Origin: a virus
Length of the DNA stretch: 30,652 nt
Strand: one strand, 5' to 3'
Virus record (IMG/VR): IMGVR_UViG_3300046008_000691
Span: 1-30,652 of that record
Below the pieces are notes generated by a model that saw only the letters and a program-made list of their open reading frames with translations, did no database searches and was not told the DNA's origin. Positions 23,390 through 30,082 of the stretch are shown piece after piece; the first letter of the stretch is position 1, and the number at the start of each line of letters is the position of its first letter. The position numbers and the translations under genes are program-made.

Positions 23390-23859
23390 TGTTTTTTTCT
23401 TGCGTGACGTAATTCGGTTAATTTCTTGTTCCAGCCTTCGCGCCCCAGTTCTTCTATCTTCCTTGCAACATAAGCGCGTCTTTTCTCTTTCCATTCAGCA
23501 CGAACCGCATCAACTCCAGCAGTTTGTATTTTTAAATCAATGCGCTTTCTGTAACTTTTTCGATTTGTTACCAACAAACGATTCCTGAATTCTTCATTTG
23601 TTTTTCGCTTTGTGTTGTACCAAGCCTTCCATTTGAGATAAAAACGTTCCTTGTTTTTTGCCCTCCATCTAAGCGTATAAATAACCGCTTTCTTTTGTCT
23701 TATTTCATAATTTGATGGCGTTGCAGTAATGCCGATTTGCGACTGCTTTGTCACTTTAATAGCGCGATTCGTTAGTACACTCAAATCGTCATCAATAAAA
23801 GCAATCGGCCGTGTTTGTCGCTTAACTCCCATTCTTTCAACTAAGTGTGTGATACTCAT
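23386..23859 (-). CDS. Basic helical hypothetical protein (157 aa)
   Basis: Very rich in Lys, Arg and Trp, especially LRWRAKNKERFYLKWKAWYN and the C-terminal half (EWKEKRRAYVARKIEEL). No catalytic motif. Predicted helical and nucleic-acid binding by charge. Starts where the 56-aa gene stops (overlap ATGA) and stops where the HTH protein begins. Role unknown. Confidence 0.6.
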   Translation of the reverse strand: MSITHLVERMGVKRQTRPIAFIDDDLSVLTNRAIKVTKQSQIGITATPSNYEIRQKKAVIYTLRWRAKNKERFYLKWKAWYNTKRKTNEEFRNRLLVTNRKSYRKRIDLKIQTAGVDAVRAEWKEKRRAYVARKIEELGREGWNKKLTELRHARKKQ

Positions 23860-24026
23860 AAATGCGTGTCCATTGGTTCAATTCTGCCGCAGTCGATACA
23901 CACGCGACATTTTTTGCTGTGATATTGCGCCCACTTTTCATGTTTGCAGTTAATTTCATCGTGATACTCGACAGCCATAAGAATGAAAAAAATCAATCCG
24001 ACTATTAATAACATGGTCTCAATCAT
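23856..24026 (-). CDS. Small membrane protein with cysteine cluster (56 aa)
   Basis: Starts at the ATG at 24026, after GGAGAG. Residues 3-19 (ETMLLIVGLIFFILMAV) form a single membrane helix. The cytoplasmic-type tail has Cys27, His29, Cys40, Cys43 and Cys46 (CKHE, KKCRVCIDCG), a possible zinc site. It overlaps genes on both sides by four bases. Function unknown; not in any obvious lysis cassette. Too short for the longer open frames and easily missed. Confidence 0.6.
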   Translation of the reverse strand: MIETMLLIVGLIFFILMAVEYHDEINCKHEKWAQYHSKKCRVCIDCGRIEPMDTHL

Positions 24027-24184
24027 CGCGTTCTTCTCTCCGTAAAACTTGGGTAATCTTTTCCTGAATACTTGCTTTTGTAAGCACTGATAAAAGATTC
24101 GTTTGGAATGCCGCGAGCTAATTCACTGCAACGCGGCGTGTGTAGTTTGTGTGTTCTGTTTTGCTTACAAATTGGACATTTCAA
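24023..24184 (-). CDS. Small zinc-finger-like protein (53 aa, TTG start)
   Basis: The proposed start is TTG at 24184, giving MKCPICKQNRTHKLHTPRCS, because GGAG at 24193-24196 lies eight bases ahead; the ATG at 24214 has no such site. CPIC and a later Cys suggest a small zinc-binding motif. The rest is basic (ERRTR end). It overlaps the next gene (ATGA). Function unknown. Confidence 0.5.
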   Translation of the reverse strand: MKCPICKQNRTHKLHTPRCSELARGIPNESFISAYKSKYSGKDYPSFTERRTR

Positions 24185-24461
24185 GTTTAGAACTCCATTT
24201 TTCAAATAAGACATCAACGCCACCCGCCGCATGGGGATTTTTAGCTAAAGCGGATAAAAACCGTTTTATTTTTCCCTTGTGGTTTTCGCGTGCGCGTTGT
24301 TTTAATTCGCGTTGAATCGTTGAGCCATGGAGCAAACGGGCTATGTCTGCTTCACGAATAATATCGGCTGTTTTCATTTTGTCATCAGGCGACATGGCGA
24401 ACACCAAGCGCGACAGTTCAAGCGATTTCATTAGTACATGGTTGGTTTGTTGTTTGTTCAT
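24165..24461 (-). CDS. Hypothetical early protein (98 aa)
   Basis: ATG at 24461 is used; another start at 24431 is equally possible because neither has a clear ribosome binding site. The sequence includes ADIIREADIARLLHGSTIQR and KIKRFLSALAKNPHAAGGVD, helical and basic. It overlaps the preceding gene by 44 bases. No family recognised. Confidence 0.5.
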   Translation of the reverse strand: MNKQQTNHVLMKSLELSRLVFAMSPDDKMKTADIIREADIARLLHGSTIQRELKQRARENHKGKIKRFLSALAKNPHAAGGVDVLFEKWSSKLEMSNL

Positions 24462-24678
24462 AACGTTTATCAATTTCAATTGCCATTTCGTTAAGCGTTT
24501 TAATTGTGCTTTCAATGCAACATAACCATTCACTAACACTTTGTGGGGATAAATCTTCAAAACCTACGCGCTTAATTTGCGCCAACATGGTGCGCTGGGC
24601 GCGTTGGTAGTGACTGATTGCTTGCGAGTGGCGAATTTGTTTGTTGACCATCGAGTTAAGCGTTGGGTTAATTGCCAT
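24418..24678 (-). CDS. Hypothetical early protein (86 aa)
   Basis: Starts MAINPTLNSMVNKQIRHSQA after AAGGA. It is helical, with two Cys (WLCCIES) and an acidic C-terminus. A hairpin with a T run precedes its ribosome binding site. Function unknown. The next gene overlaps its end. Confidence 0.55.
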   Translation of the reverse strand: MAINPTLNSMVNKQIRHSQAISHYQRAQRTMLAQIKRVGFEDLSPQSVSEWLCCIESTIKTLNEMAIEIDKRYEQTTNQPCTNEIA

Positions 24679-24690
24679 AAATAAAATCCT

Positions 24691-24713
24691 TAAAAAACGC
24701 CGTCCTTGGCGTT
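24691..24713 (-). terminator. Hairpin with T tract inside the early operon
   Basis: On the minus strand AACGCC AAGGAC GGCGTT is followed by further T bases (GGCGTTTTTTAAGG) just after the 28-aa ORF and before the ribosome binding site of the 86-aa gene. It looks like a full or partial intrinsic terminator. Confidence 0.55.
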
Positions 24714-24717
24714 GTGT

Positions 24718-24804
24718 TTAATACAACTGTTTGATGTTTTTCCAGTGTTGCTTTTTCTTTTTCAACGCTAGTTTTCGTAGTGCTTTCGCTGTTTTATGTT
24801 GCAT
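24718..24804 (-). CDS. Tiny highly basic protein (28 aa)
   Basis: Encodes MQHKTAKALRKLALKKKK and ends HWKNIKQLY, with twelve Lys/Arg/His residues. AGG in GTGAGGC lies eight bases ahead of ATG and overlaps the Gp157 stop codon, as expected for coupled translation. It may bind nucleic acid; short basic peptides like this recur in phage early operons. No direct proof of translation. Confidence 0.55.
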   Translation of the reverse strand: MQHKTAKALRKLALKKKKQHWKNIKQLY

Positions 24805-24812
24805 TTTTTGCC

Positions 24813-25301
24813 TCACTTAATCATCAATGATTGATTTTGAACAACGATTGCACCATCACAACCGCCCGCCTGTTTGATGACTTTTTTATCAACTTCAAAT
24901 GTTATTTTTTGGCGTGTAAAATCAGCGGGTATCAGTTCCATATTTATGATTTGAACACTTGGCGGATTGGTTTTTAACGACACTTTGAAAAATTCACATT
25001 CAACGTTTTTAATCTGTGTAGCTTGCATATTCTGCAAAACATATCGCTTTACGTTTTCGATGCGCTTATCCATTGCAGATTTGCGCTTGAGCATATCGTC
25101 GGTGGCTTGTTTGATTGCATCAGATTGTGATTGCAGGTTTTTAATATACTTAGCACAATCAATCACTTTATCTTTAAATTCGTATTCGACCGATTCAAGC
25201 GTAGACACGATGGCGTCTTGCAATGATTCATCGTCTTGGTCGTGTTCTGCCATTTCTAACAAATCACGAAATTTATAACTCACTTCAAATAGCGTACTCA
25301 T
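24813..25301 (-). CDS. Siphovirus Gp157-like protein (162 aa)
   Basis: The ATG at 25301 is chosen, with GAGGAAG eight bases upstream; the longer frame runs into the helicase gene. Residues MSTLFEVSYKFRDLLEMAE, a long coiled-coil middle (about 50-110) and the ending KTNPPSVQIINMELIPADF fit the Gp157 family of phage recombination-module proteins, described in connection with streptococcal phage resistance. It overlaps the helicase stop by 17 bases. Its activity is unknown. Confidence 0.8.
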   Translation of the reverse strand: MSTLFEVSYKFRDLLEMAEHDQDDESLQDAIVSTLESVEYEFKDKVIDCAKYIKNLQSQSDAIKQATDDMLKRKSAMDKRIENVKRYVLQNMQATQIKNVECEFFKVSLKTNPPSVQIINMELIPADFTRQKITFEVDKKVIKQAGGCDGAIVVQNQSLMIK

Positions 25302-26913
25302 TTTCTTCCTCAAAAATAAATTCAACAATTTCATCAAACTTGCCGCGTGTATCAACCCAAATAGCAACAGGTTCAACGGGTTCTTCGATATAGTATTCAC
25401 CCTCACACCACACACGCATTTGCTCAACTGTTAAACCGCGCTTTCTGCACCATTCTTCAGCTTTTAAATATGGATAACTTCCCATTGGGTGATAAATACA
25501 AATATATTGACTTGCAATACGAACAGGAAACATTCCCACGTCATCAAAATAATCAACTCGCATTGATGGTTTTTTTTCTTTGTCCCAAGGCAAATGTTTT
25601 GAATACGTCACCCGTGAAACATTAAAGCGCGTGGGTTCATAATCACGACTAAACAACACTTTTTCACTCGGAACATGATGAATTTTTAACTCAGGCGGCG
25701 GGAATAAATAGCCACAATCGGGACATTCACGAATTGACGCATGACAAAACGATTCGCAACTTGGACAAACTTTGACAGGTGCATCGCCTGTGCCTTTCTC
25801 AACATCATCAGGCGCGTTCACTTGGTCAATACAGCCGTGATTTAAGATATTGCCCGCATAATCTAAAACTAAACAATTCGTTTTCCCTTCTGCGATTCGC
25901 AAACCACGCCCTAACATTTGCAAGTACAAGCCTTTTGATTGCGTGGGGCGTAACATGATGATGCAGTCTACGTTTGGCGCGTCAAAACCCGTTGTTAAAA
26001 CGTTCACGCTCGCCAAACAACGCAACGAACCGTTTTTAAATCGCTTCAATAAGTCGTCACGTTCTTTTTGTGGTGTTTCACCACAAACCACTTCGCAATC
26101 ATCGAGTAACGATGCAACATGGTTCGCGTGTTCAACCGTGACGCAAAAAATAATGATGCTTTTTCGCCCTTCGATTCGCGATTTTGCATCGCTTAAAGCG
26201 TCCTCGGTAACAGCATCAGCGGCTATCGACAACTCACTGACATTGAAATCACCACCGCTTTTTTTAACGCCTTTGGTGTCAATCACAATGCCCGTGCTTT
26301 TTGTGGTTAGTGGGCATAAATACCCAGCATCTAACAAAGTGTTAATGTCGATTTCGTGGGCAATGTCAGTAAATAATGCGCCTTCACCTTTGTGCAGTTT
26401 TCCGCTATCCATACGGTACGGCGTGGCGGTTAGCCCGATTATTGGAATGTTATTGCCACAAATAGAGCGCAAATCAGAAATCAGCGTGTTATACATTCCC
26501 GCGCCTCTTGAGGGTATCAAGTGGCATTCGTCAACGATTACCGCTTTGATGTTGCCGAACTGGTTGGCTTTGTTGTAAATAGACTGCACACCAGCAAAAA
26601 CAACCATATTGTCAGTATTGCGATAACCGATAGAAGCACTATAAATCCCCGCGTCAAGGTCAGGGCAAAGGGTTTTAAGTTTTTCATGGTTTTGGACAAT
26701 TAACTCTTTTTGGTGTGTGACAACTAAAACGCGGTATTTCCATTTTTGCGTTAATTCTTGAACGATTGCCGCAATAATGACTGACTTACCGCTTCCCGTT
26801 GGTGCAACCAGCAGTGGATTATGGACAACACCTCGAACCATATCCGCTTTGCGTTCTCGAAAGTATTGCCATAATGCACTTATTAACGCTGACTGATAAT
26901 CACGGAGCTTCAT
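25285..26913 (-). CDS. SF2 DEAH-type helicase (542 aa)
   Basis: The ATG at 26913 (MKLRDYQSALISALWQYF) is the typical start of phage SSL2-like helicases; an upstream ATG would overlap more of the preceding gene. Motif I is APTGSGKS (37-44), motif II DECH (128-131), motif III TATP (162-165), and motif VI GRGLR near residue 338. The C-terminal half has a Cys-rich finger, CPSC...CPDC (about 395-420). It unwinds duplex or branched DNA in replication or recombination; the DECH variant of DEAH is common in this family. Confidence 0.92.
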   Translation of the reverse strand: MKLRDYQSALISALWQYFRERKADMVRGVVHNPLLVAPTGSGKSVIIAAIVQELTQKWKYRVLVVTHQKELIVQNHEKLKTLCPDLDAGIYSASIGYRNTDNMVVFAGVQSIYNKANQFGNIKAVIVDECHLIPSRGAGMYNTLISDLRSICGNNIPIIGLTATPYRMDSGKLHKGEGALFTDIAHEIDINTLLDAGYLCPLTTKSTGIVIDTKGVKKSGGDFNVSELSIAADAVTEDALSDAKSRIEGRKSIIIFCVTVEHANHVASLLDDCEVVCGETPQKERDDLLKRFKNGSLRCLASVNVLTTGFDAPNVDCIIMLRPTQSKGLYLQMLGRGLRIAEGKTNCLVLDYAGNILNHGCIDQVNAPDDVEKGTGDAPVKVCPSCESFCHASIRECPDCGYLFPPPELKIHHVPSEKVLFSRDYEPTRFNVSRVTYSKHLPWDKEKKPSMRVDYFDDVGMFPVRIASQYICIYHPMGSYPYLKAEEWCRKRGLTVEQMRVWCEGEYYIEEPVEPVAIWVDTRGKFDEIVEFIFEEENEYAI

Positions 26914-27370
26914 AAACCACCCTGCCATTCTCAATTCCAACAACAAAACCAATTTCGGCATCTATCATTGAATCTGAATCAATCGACTTGAAGAATGAAA
27001 CGGAATAATCACTAACCAAATCTAACGCCACAAATTCACAAAAAATTCTTTTTAGAAAGCTAACAAAATAATCTCTGTTATCGTCCGTTAGCTTTAAATA
27101 GCGGTTTTCGCTAGTGTTATCTTCACAGTCTGATTTTTCTACAAATTCATACGGTTCAAAATCAATAACCTTGTTAGCTCTAACATCAAGCAAATTGGGA
27201 GTTGTGAAAACGCCGTCCCATTTAGGGTTTGCATATTTTTCTAACCAATCACGCGCCTTAATACTTCGTTTTTCAAATCTATTTTTTAGAATCGCACAGG
27301 TTGAATACCGTCTAATCATCAATTCACCATCAGACCTAGTTTGTAACGCTAGATAAACTGGAATTTTCAT
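26900..27370 (-). CDS. Hypothetical early protein (156 aa)
   Basis: Starts MKIPVYLALQTRSDGELMIR after GAGG. It contains a helical region (ILKNRFEKRSIKARDWLEKY) and an acidic middle. No recognised motif, and no catalytic pattern can be named. Its stop overlaps the helicase ATG by 14 bases, which argues for coordinated expression. Possibly a partner of the helicase, which is inference. Confidence 0.6.
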   Translation of the reverse strand: MKIPVYLALQTRSDGELMIRRYSTCAILKNRFEKRSIKARDWLEKYANPKWDGVFTTPNLLDVRANKVIDFEPYEFVEKSDCEDNTSENRYLKLTDDNRDYFVSFLKRIFCEFVALDLVSDYSVSFFKSIDSDSMIDAEIGFVVGIENGRVVYEAP

Positions 27371-27382
27371 AAAACCTCACAA

Positions 27383-27402
27383 AACCCGCCTTTCGACGGG
27401 TT
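27383..27402 (-). promoter_or_regulatory. GNRA-loop hairpin in the early operon
   Basis: On the minus strand AACCCGTC GAAA GGCGGGTT forms an 8-bp stem (one G-U) capped by a GAAA tetraloop, followed by a short T run and then the ribosome binding site of the 156-aa gene. The G-U pair exists only in the minus-strand RNA, which suits an RNA role on that strand. Confidence 0.55.
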
Positions 27403-27413
27403 AAATAGTCAAA

Positions 27414-27893
27414 TTAAAAAAACGGTACGTCGTCGCTCATATCTGACGTATCAACAGGATTTGCAGCCACTTTAGAAACAGGCGAATAACCGCTGATGTT
27501 GTTTCTGTAAGTTTTTTCGCCTTTTTGCTCTGTTTGATATTTGTCTAACTCAACAGTAACGTGAGCAATCAACGGTTTGTCGTGCAATTGACTTGAATCT
27601 GTGACCTGCTTTAGTCCCAATGATTCCGTGATTTGTTTTAACTTGGTTTGTGCAATGTTTTGAGCAACCACACTTGAATGCACAATGCACAAGTTATCAA
27701 AGATACTGCGGTTGTTTTCGAGCGTGACTTTTAACGCCAACATTTGACCGTTGCCGTTTTTTGTCGGATTGATTTCACTTGCGGTAATCGTTACAACATA
27801 ATCACCTTTTGGAATAACACTAAATTCTGTTTGCGTTGCAACCACTGTTGACGGGTCAAACGCGCCCCCTAATACACTTGATAAATTAGCCAT
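27414..27893 (-). CDS. DUF669 family protein (159 aa)
   Basis: The opening MANLSSVLGGAFDPSTV and the core IPKGDYVVTITASEI, NGNGQMLALKVTLE are characteristic of DUF669, a phage family typically encoded next to a Sak4-like ATPase and SSB. The C-terminus ends SDDVPFF, an acidic-hydrophobic tip like that of SSB. It probably binds DNA or replication partners during single-strand annealing. Overlaps the ATPase stop by eight bases. Confidence 0.85.
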   Translation of the reverse strand: MANLSSVLGGAFDPSTVVATQTEFSVIPKGDYVVTITASEINPTKNGNGQMLALKVTLENNRSIFDNLCIVHSSVVAQNIAQTKLKQITESLGLKQVTDSSQLHDKPLIAHVTVELDKYQTEQKGEKTYRNNISGYSPVSKVAANPVDTSDMSDDVPFF

Positions 27894-28752
27894 TTGCTAG
27901 TTCCATTTTGTTTTCGTTTTCGTTAGTTAAAATCAGTTCTTTTTGTTCGTTTTTAATGTGTTCGTATTGAGCGCGGTCAGATACAGGCATAGACATCCAG
28001 ACATCTTTTAATTCATCTAATGTTTGGCATTTTGAGATTTCAAGGAAATAATTAGGGGGTTCGATACCTAGGATTAACCAATCTTTGAGCATCAAACCTG
28101 TTTCAGTTGTGATTTTTTGAGGTGCTTTATCAGCAAATAAGCCCGTTCTGTCTTTTGAAACGGTTGCAAGGTGTCCGTCATGTGTTAAATCCAAAACAAC
28201 CGTGAATTCATACTCGAACCCGTCACGCTGCTCTGCCTTCATACCGAGCTTTTGAATTGTTTTTTTGCCCGTAATGGATTCTGATTGCACGGTTTCTGTT
28301 TTACTTCGCACTGTACAAATAATGTGCATTTTGGTTTGCAACATGGCATCTAAAAATGAACGATGTAATTTGCTGGTTTCATTCCATGCCGCATAAGAGT
28401 TGTTGCGGTATTTTGTTTGTGCCAGCAAATCATTGATTTCGAGGCATCCGCCTGAACCTTGCCATTCATGCGTCGCGCTATCAATTACTAATACGTCATA
28501 ACCTGATTTTTCAGCCGCTTTAATTGCAGCAATAAACGAATCGGGATGATAAGGCGCGGTTAGTTCTAATACGTCAAAATCGCCTAAATGGCTGTAAAGA
28601 CTTGCACTACCATTTTCAGTGTCAATCACGGCTACTTTTTCGCCGATTGAAAAAGCCGTTGTGAGTGCTGCGTAAGTTTTGCCGCTCCCACTTGCGCCAG
28701 CAATGCAAAGCCTTAATCTACTTTGCTTGCGTTCTGCTTTTTTAAACATCAT
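27886..28752 (-). CDS. AAA ATPase, Sak4-like recombination protein (288 aa)
   Basis: Walker A GASGSGKT (residues 19-26) and Walker B DVLVID (86-91) mark an AAA-type ATPase of the phage Sak4 kind. The sequence after Walker B (THEWQGSGGCLEINDLLAQT) and the strand HIICTVRSKTE are typical of that family. Sak4 proteins promote single-strand annealing with SSB. Start at 28752 (MMFKK) follows GGAGAAAGAAA and overlaps the previous stop. The C-terminus is Glu/Lys-rich. Confidence 0.87.
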   Translation of the reverse strand: MMFKKAERKQSRLRLCIAGASGSGKTYAALTTAFSIGEKVAVIDTENGSASLYSHLGDFDVLELTAPYHPDSFIAAIKAAEKSGYDVLVIDSATHEWQGSGGCLEINDLLAQTKYRNNSYAAWNETSKLHRSFLDAMLQTKMHIICTVRSKTETVQSESITGKKTIQKLGMKAEQRDGFEYEFTVVLDLTHDGHLATVSKDRTGLFADKAPQKITTETGLMLKDWLILGIEPPNYFLEISKCQTLDELKDVWMSMPVSDRAQYEHIKNEQKELILTNENENKMELANG

Positions 28753-28892
28753 TTTCTTTCTCCAAATTCATATTCAAACGAGTAGCCTTTTATATAGAAG
28801 GCTTGTTTTAAAATGGCAGGCTTTCCGATTCGTGCGTGATGCCGACCCAATAAATAAATCCTGTTTGACATCAGTGGTTGTCTTTGCCTCAT
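28749..28892 (-). CDS. Small basic early protein (47 aa)
   Basis: Starts MRQRQPLMSNRIYLLGRHH and ends EFGERK, basic at the N-terminus. It overlaps both neighbours by four bases. Its ribosome binding site is within the preceding gene (GAGG region before TATGAGG). Function unknown. Confidence 0.5.
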   Translation of the reverse strand: MRQRQPLMSNRIYLLGRHHARIGKPAILKQAFYIKGYSFEYEFGERK

Positions 28893-29053
28893 AGCACGCC
28901 CTCTGCTTTAAGTTTCTTTTCTAAGTTAATGATTTGTTGTGAAATCAAAACCTGTTGCTTAATAATTAAATCTTGTTGTGCATTCAAAACCGCAAGCTCT
29001 AAGAGCATTTCTTGTTGTTCGTGCGTTGGTAGTTCGCGCAATCCGTTTTTCAT
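28889..29053 (-). CDS. Small helical early protein (54 aa)
   Basis: Starts MKNGLRELPTHEQQEMLLEL after GGAG and is Gln/Leu/Ile-rich (QQDLIIKQQVLISQQIINLE), predicted to be one coiled-coil helix. It overlaps the 57-aa and 47-aa ORFs by four bases each. No known family. Confidence 0.55.
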   Translation of the reverse strand: MKNGLRELPTHEQQEMLLELAVLNAQQDLIIKQQVLISQQIINLEKKLKAEGVL

Positions 29054-29223
29054 ACCGCGCTCCGTTTTGGGTTCTGACGTTTAGCGAAAAGGGTTTTATT
29101 CAAAAGTGCATCATGTTTTCTTTCGCGTCGTGCTTGATTTCTTTCGTACTTAATGCAAAGACAGACAACCACGTCTGCAACTAAAAATGCGCCGACAATC
29201 AGCGTGTAAATTTGTTCATTCAT
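29050..29223 (-). CDS. Small single-span membrane protein (57 aa)
   Basis: Starts MNEQIYTLIVGAFLVADVV after GAGG with residues about 6-25 forming one membrane helix, then a basic tail (RNQARRERKHD). It follows a hairpin-T tract. Small proteins of this shape occur in phage early operons, where they may act at the membrane. It is not an obvious spanin. Confidence 0.55.
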   Translation of the reverse strand: MNEQIYTLIVGAFLVADVVVCLCIKYERNQARRERKHDALLNKTLFAKRQNPKRSAV

Positions 29224-29233
29224 AAACACCTCT

Positions 29234-29261
29234 AAAAAAATGCGCGGCGATTAAACCGCGC
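29234..29261 (-). terminator. Intrinsic terminator-like hairpin in the early operon
   Basis: On the minus strand GCGCGG pairs with CCGCGC around an 8-base loop, followed after one A by seven T bases, and then AGAGG for the next gene. It has the full form of an intrinsic terminator within an operon. Confidence 0.6.
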
Positions 29262-29297
29262 GAATGGGTTGCAGGAGAGTAGCAACGAGGTTAATTT

Positions 29298-29516
29298 TTA
29301 ATACACATAGCCGTAATAATCGGCGTGCAATTTCCAGTAATTTTCGTCCGTGAAGTACGCGACAAAATCATCGTATAAATTCGTAAAAATGGTTTTGAAT
29401 GCGTTGAAGTCGGTGTCTTTGGGTAGCATTTCTAAAAGCGTTTCTTCTGCTTTTACAATGCACTTTTCGAGAATGACCGTGTTTTCACTGTCAACATCTT
29501 CGTGGTCGTAGTTCAT
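29298..29516 (-). CDS. Acidic early protein (72 aa)
   Basis: Starts MNYDHEDVDSENTVILEKC and is acidic and aromatic (DDFVAYFTDENYWKLHADYY). It overlaps the 35-aa ORF. No recognised motif. Possibly a DNA-mimic or anti-restriction type protein because of the charge, but this is only suggestive. Confidence 0.6.
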   Translation of the reverse strand: MNYDHEDVDSENTVILEKCIVKAEETLLEMLPKDTDFNAFKTIFTNLYDDFVAYFTDENYWKLHADYYGYVY

Positions 29517-29620
29517 GACATCACCAAAGCGCGGAGTTTTTTTAAAAGTGTTTTTGTTTTGTACGTTTCAATCAAGCCTAAAGCGTGATAGTTGTTGTAG
29601 TTAATCGGTTTTCGTTTCAT
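29513..29620 (-). CDS. Basic leader protein of the early operon (35 aa)
   Basis: Encodes MKRKPINYNNYHALGLIETY and ends with a basic helix (KTKTLLKKLRALVMS). GAGG lies six bases ahead, and the stop overlaps the next ATG. It is the first gene after the early promoter. Function unknown. Confidence 0.55.
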   Translation of the reverse strand: MKRKPINYNNYHALGLIETYKTKTLLKKLRALVMS

Positions 29621-29644
29621 AATTGCCTCGATGTTTTTCTAATT

Positions 29645-29662
29645 AGCCCGTTCGCGCGGGCT
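29645..29662 (-). promoter_or_regulatory. GC-rich hairpin ahead of the first early gene
   Basis: AGCCCG pairs with CGGGCT around a 6-base loop, 24 bases upstream of the 35-aa ORF start on the minus strand. It is not followed by a T run in the minus direction, so it is a leader structure and not a terminator. Confidence 0.5.
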
Positions 29663-29679
29663 TTGTTGCTTGTAACTAA

Positions 29680-29705
29680 AAAGCCGACTTCTTCAAATCG
29701 ACTTT
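29680..29705 (-). promoter_or_regulatory. Leader hairpin with short T run (possible attenuator)
   Basis: On the minus strand AAAGTCGA pairs with TCGGCTTT (8 bp, one T-G) around ten bases and is followed by TT. It lies about 70 bases downstream of the predicted start point and could attenuate early transcription. Confidence 0.4.
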
Positions 29706-29781
29706 GAACTTACTTTTTACTTTCCATTTTGTTAAAGAACGTTTTGTGATGAAGAATCACTTTTGTGTTTCGACGGTTGTA

Positions 29782-29810
29782 ATTATAATCAAACTTATAT
29801 TTTTTTACAA
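29782..29810 (-). promoter_or_regulatory. Early leftward promoter
   Basis: On the minus strand TTGTAA (29810-29805), a 17-base spacer and a perfect TATAAT (29787-29782). The start point is expected near 29775, giving a leader of about 155 bases. It overlaps the inverted repeat that follows in this list, so it is likely to be repressed or activated through it. The -35 has four of six consensus bases. Confidence 0.65.
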
Positions 29811-29824
29811 TAAGTTTGATTATA
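29784..29824. repeat. Perfect 15-bp inverted repeat over the early promoter
   Basis: TATAATCAAACTTAT (29784-29798) and its exact reverse complement (29810-29824), with an 11-base spacer. It overlies the -10 and -35 elements, an arrangement expected of a repressor operator. AT-rich and therefore also able to melt or form a cruciform. Confidence 0.7.
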
Positions 29825-29862
29825 TTTCTAAACAAAAAAATTCCTGCCTAAATCACAGACAC

Positions 29863-29898
29863 AAAAAAACCACGCGAAAAATAAAACTTGCGTGGTTT
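29863..29898 (-). terminator. Intrinsic terminator ending the right-edge unit
   Basis: On the minus strand AAACCACGC pairs with GCGTGGTTT (9 bp) around 14 bases and is followed by a total of seven T bases (29869-29863). It stands just past the 32-aa ORF and separates the right-edge unit from the early promoter. Confidence 0.8.
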
Positions 29899-29914
29899 GT
29901 CGTTCGGTTATAAA

Positions 29915-30013
29915 TTAAAAGGCGATTGCTAAGATGATTTCTTGCAATTTTTCAATGCACTCAATAATTTTTTCAATCTTGGATAAGATTTTTAGGATAG
30001 TTTTTAACTTCAT
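29915..30013 (-). CDS. 32-aa amphipathic peptide
   Basis: Encodes MKLKTILKILSKIEKIIE and ends QEIILAIAF, an amphipathic helix with Ile/Leu every third or fourth residue. The ribosome binding site AAAGGAAAA lies about eight bases ahead of ATG. A hairpin with a CGTCG stem precedes it. Function unknown: candidates are a membrane-active peptide or toxin-like peptide, a small regulatory peptide, or a coiled-coil subunit. Confidence 0.55.
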   Translation of the reverse strand: MKLKTILKILSKIEKIIECIEKLQEIILAIAF

Positions 30014-30082
30014 GGGAATTTTCCTTTAAATAGGATGATGTCGTCGTCTCGACGTGAAAGTGATTTGTGTCGTGAAATTTTG

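Larger units (their letters stand above)
29621..29862. other. Noncoding early-operon leader and promoter region
   Basis: No plausible gene is seen. From left to right it holds a GC-rich hairpin (29645-29662), a terminator-like hairpin (29680-29705), a 5-bp GTGAT hairpin (29746-29760), the inverted repeat and promoter (29782-29824) and A-rich sequence reaching the next terminator. A 69-codon plus-strand frame runs through it but has no ribosome binding site and crosses these structures. Confidence 0.6.

Noticed and set aside
25943-26578. 211-codon plus-strand frame
   Set aside because: Opposite the helicase, whose motifs are intact and convincing. No partner genes or start signal on the plus strand.
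29704-29913. 69-codon plus-strand frame in the intergenic region
   Set aside because: It spans the early promoter, the inverted repeat and the terminator, has no ribosome binding site, and gives an Ile/Lys/Asn-rich product typical of AT-rich noncoding DNA.
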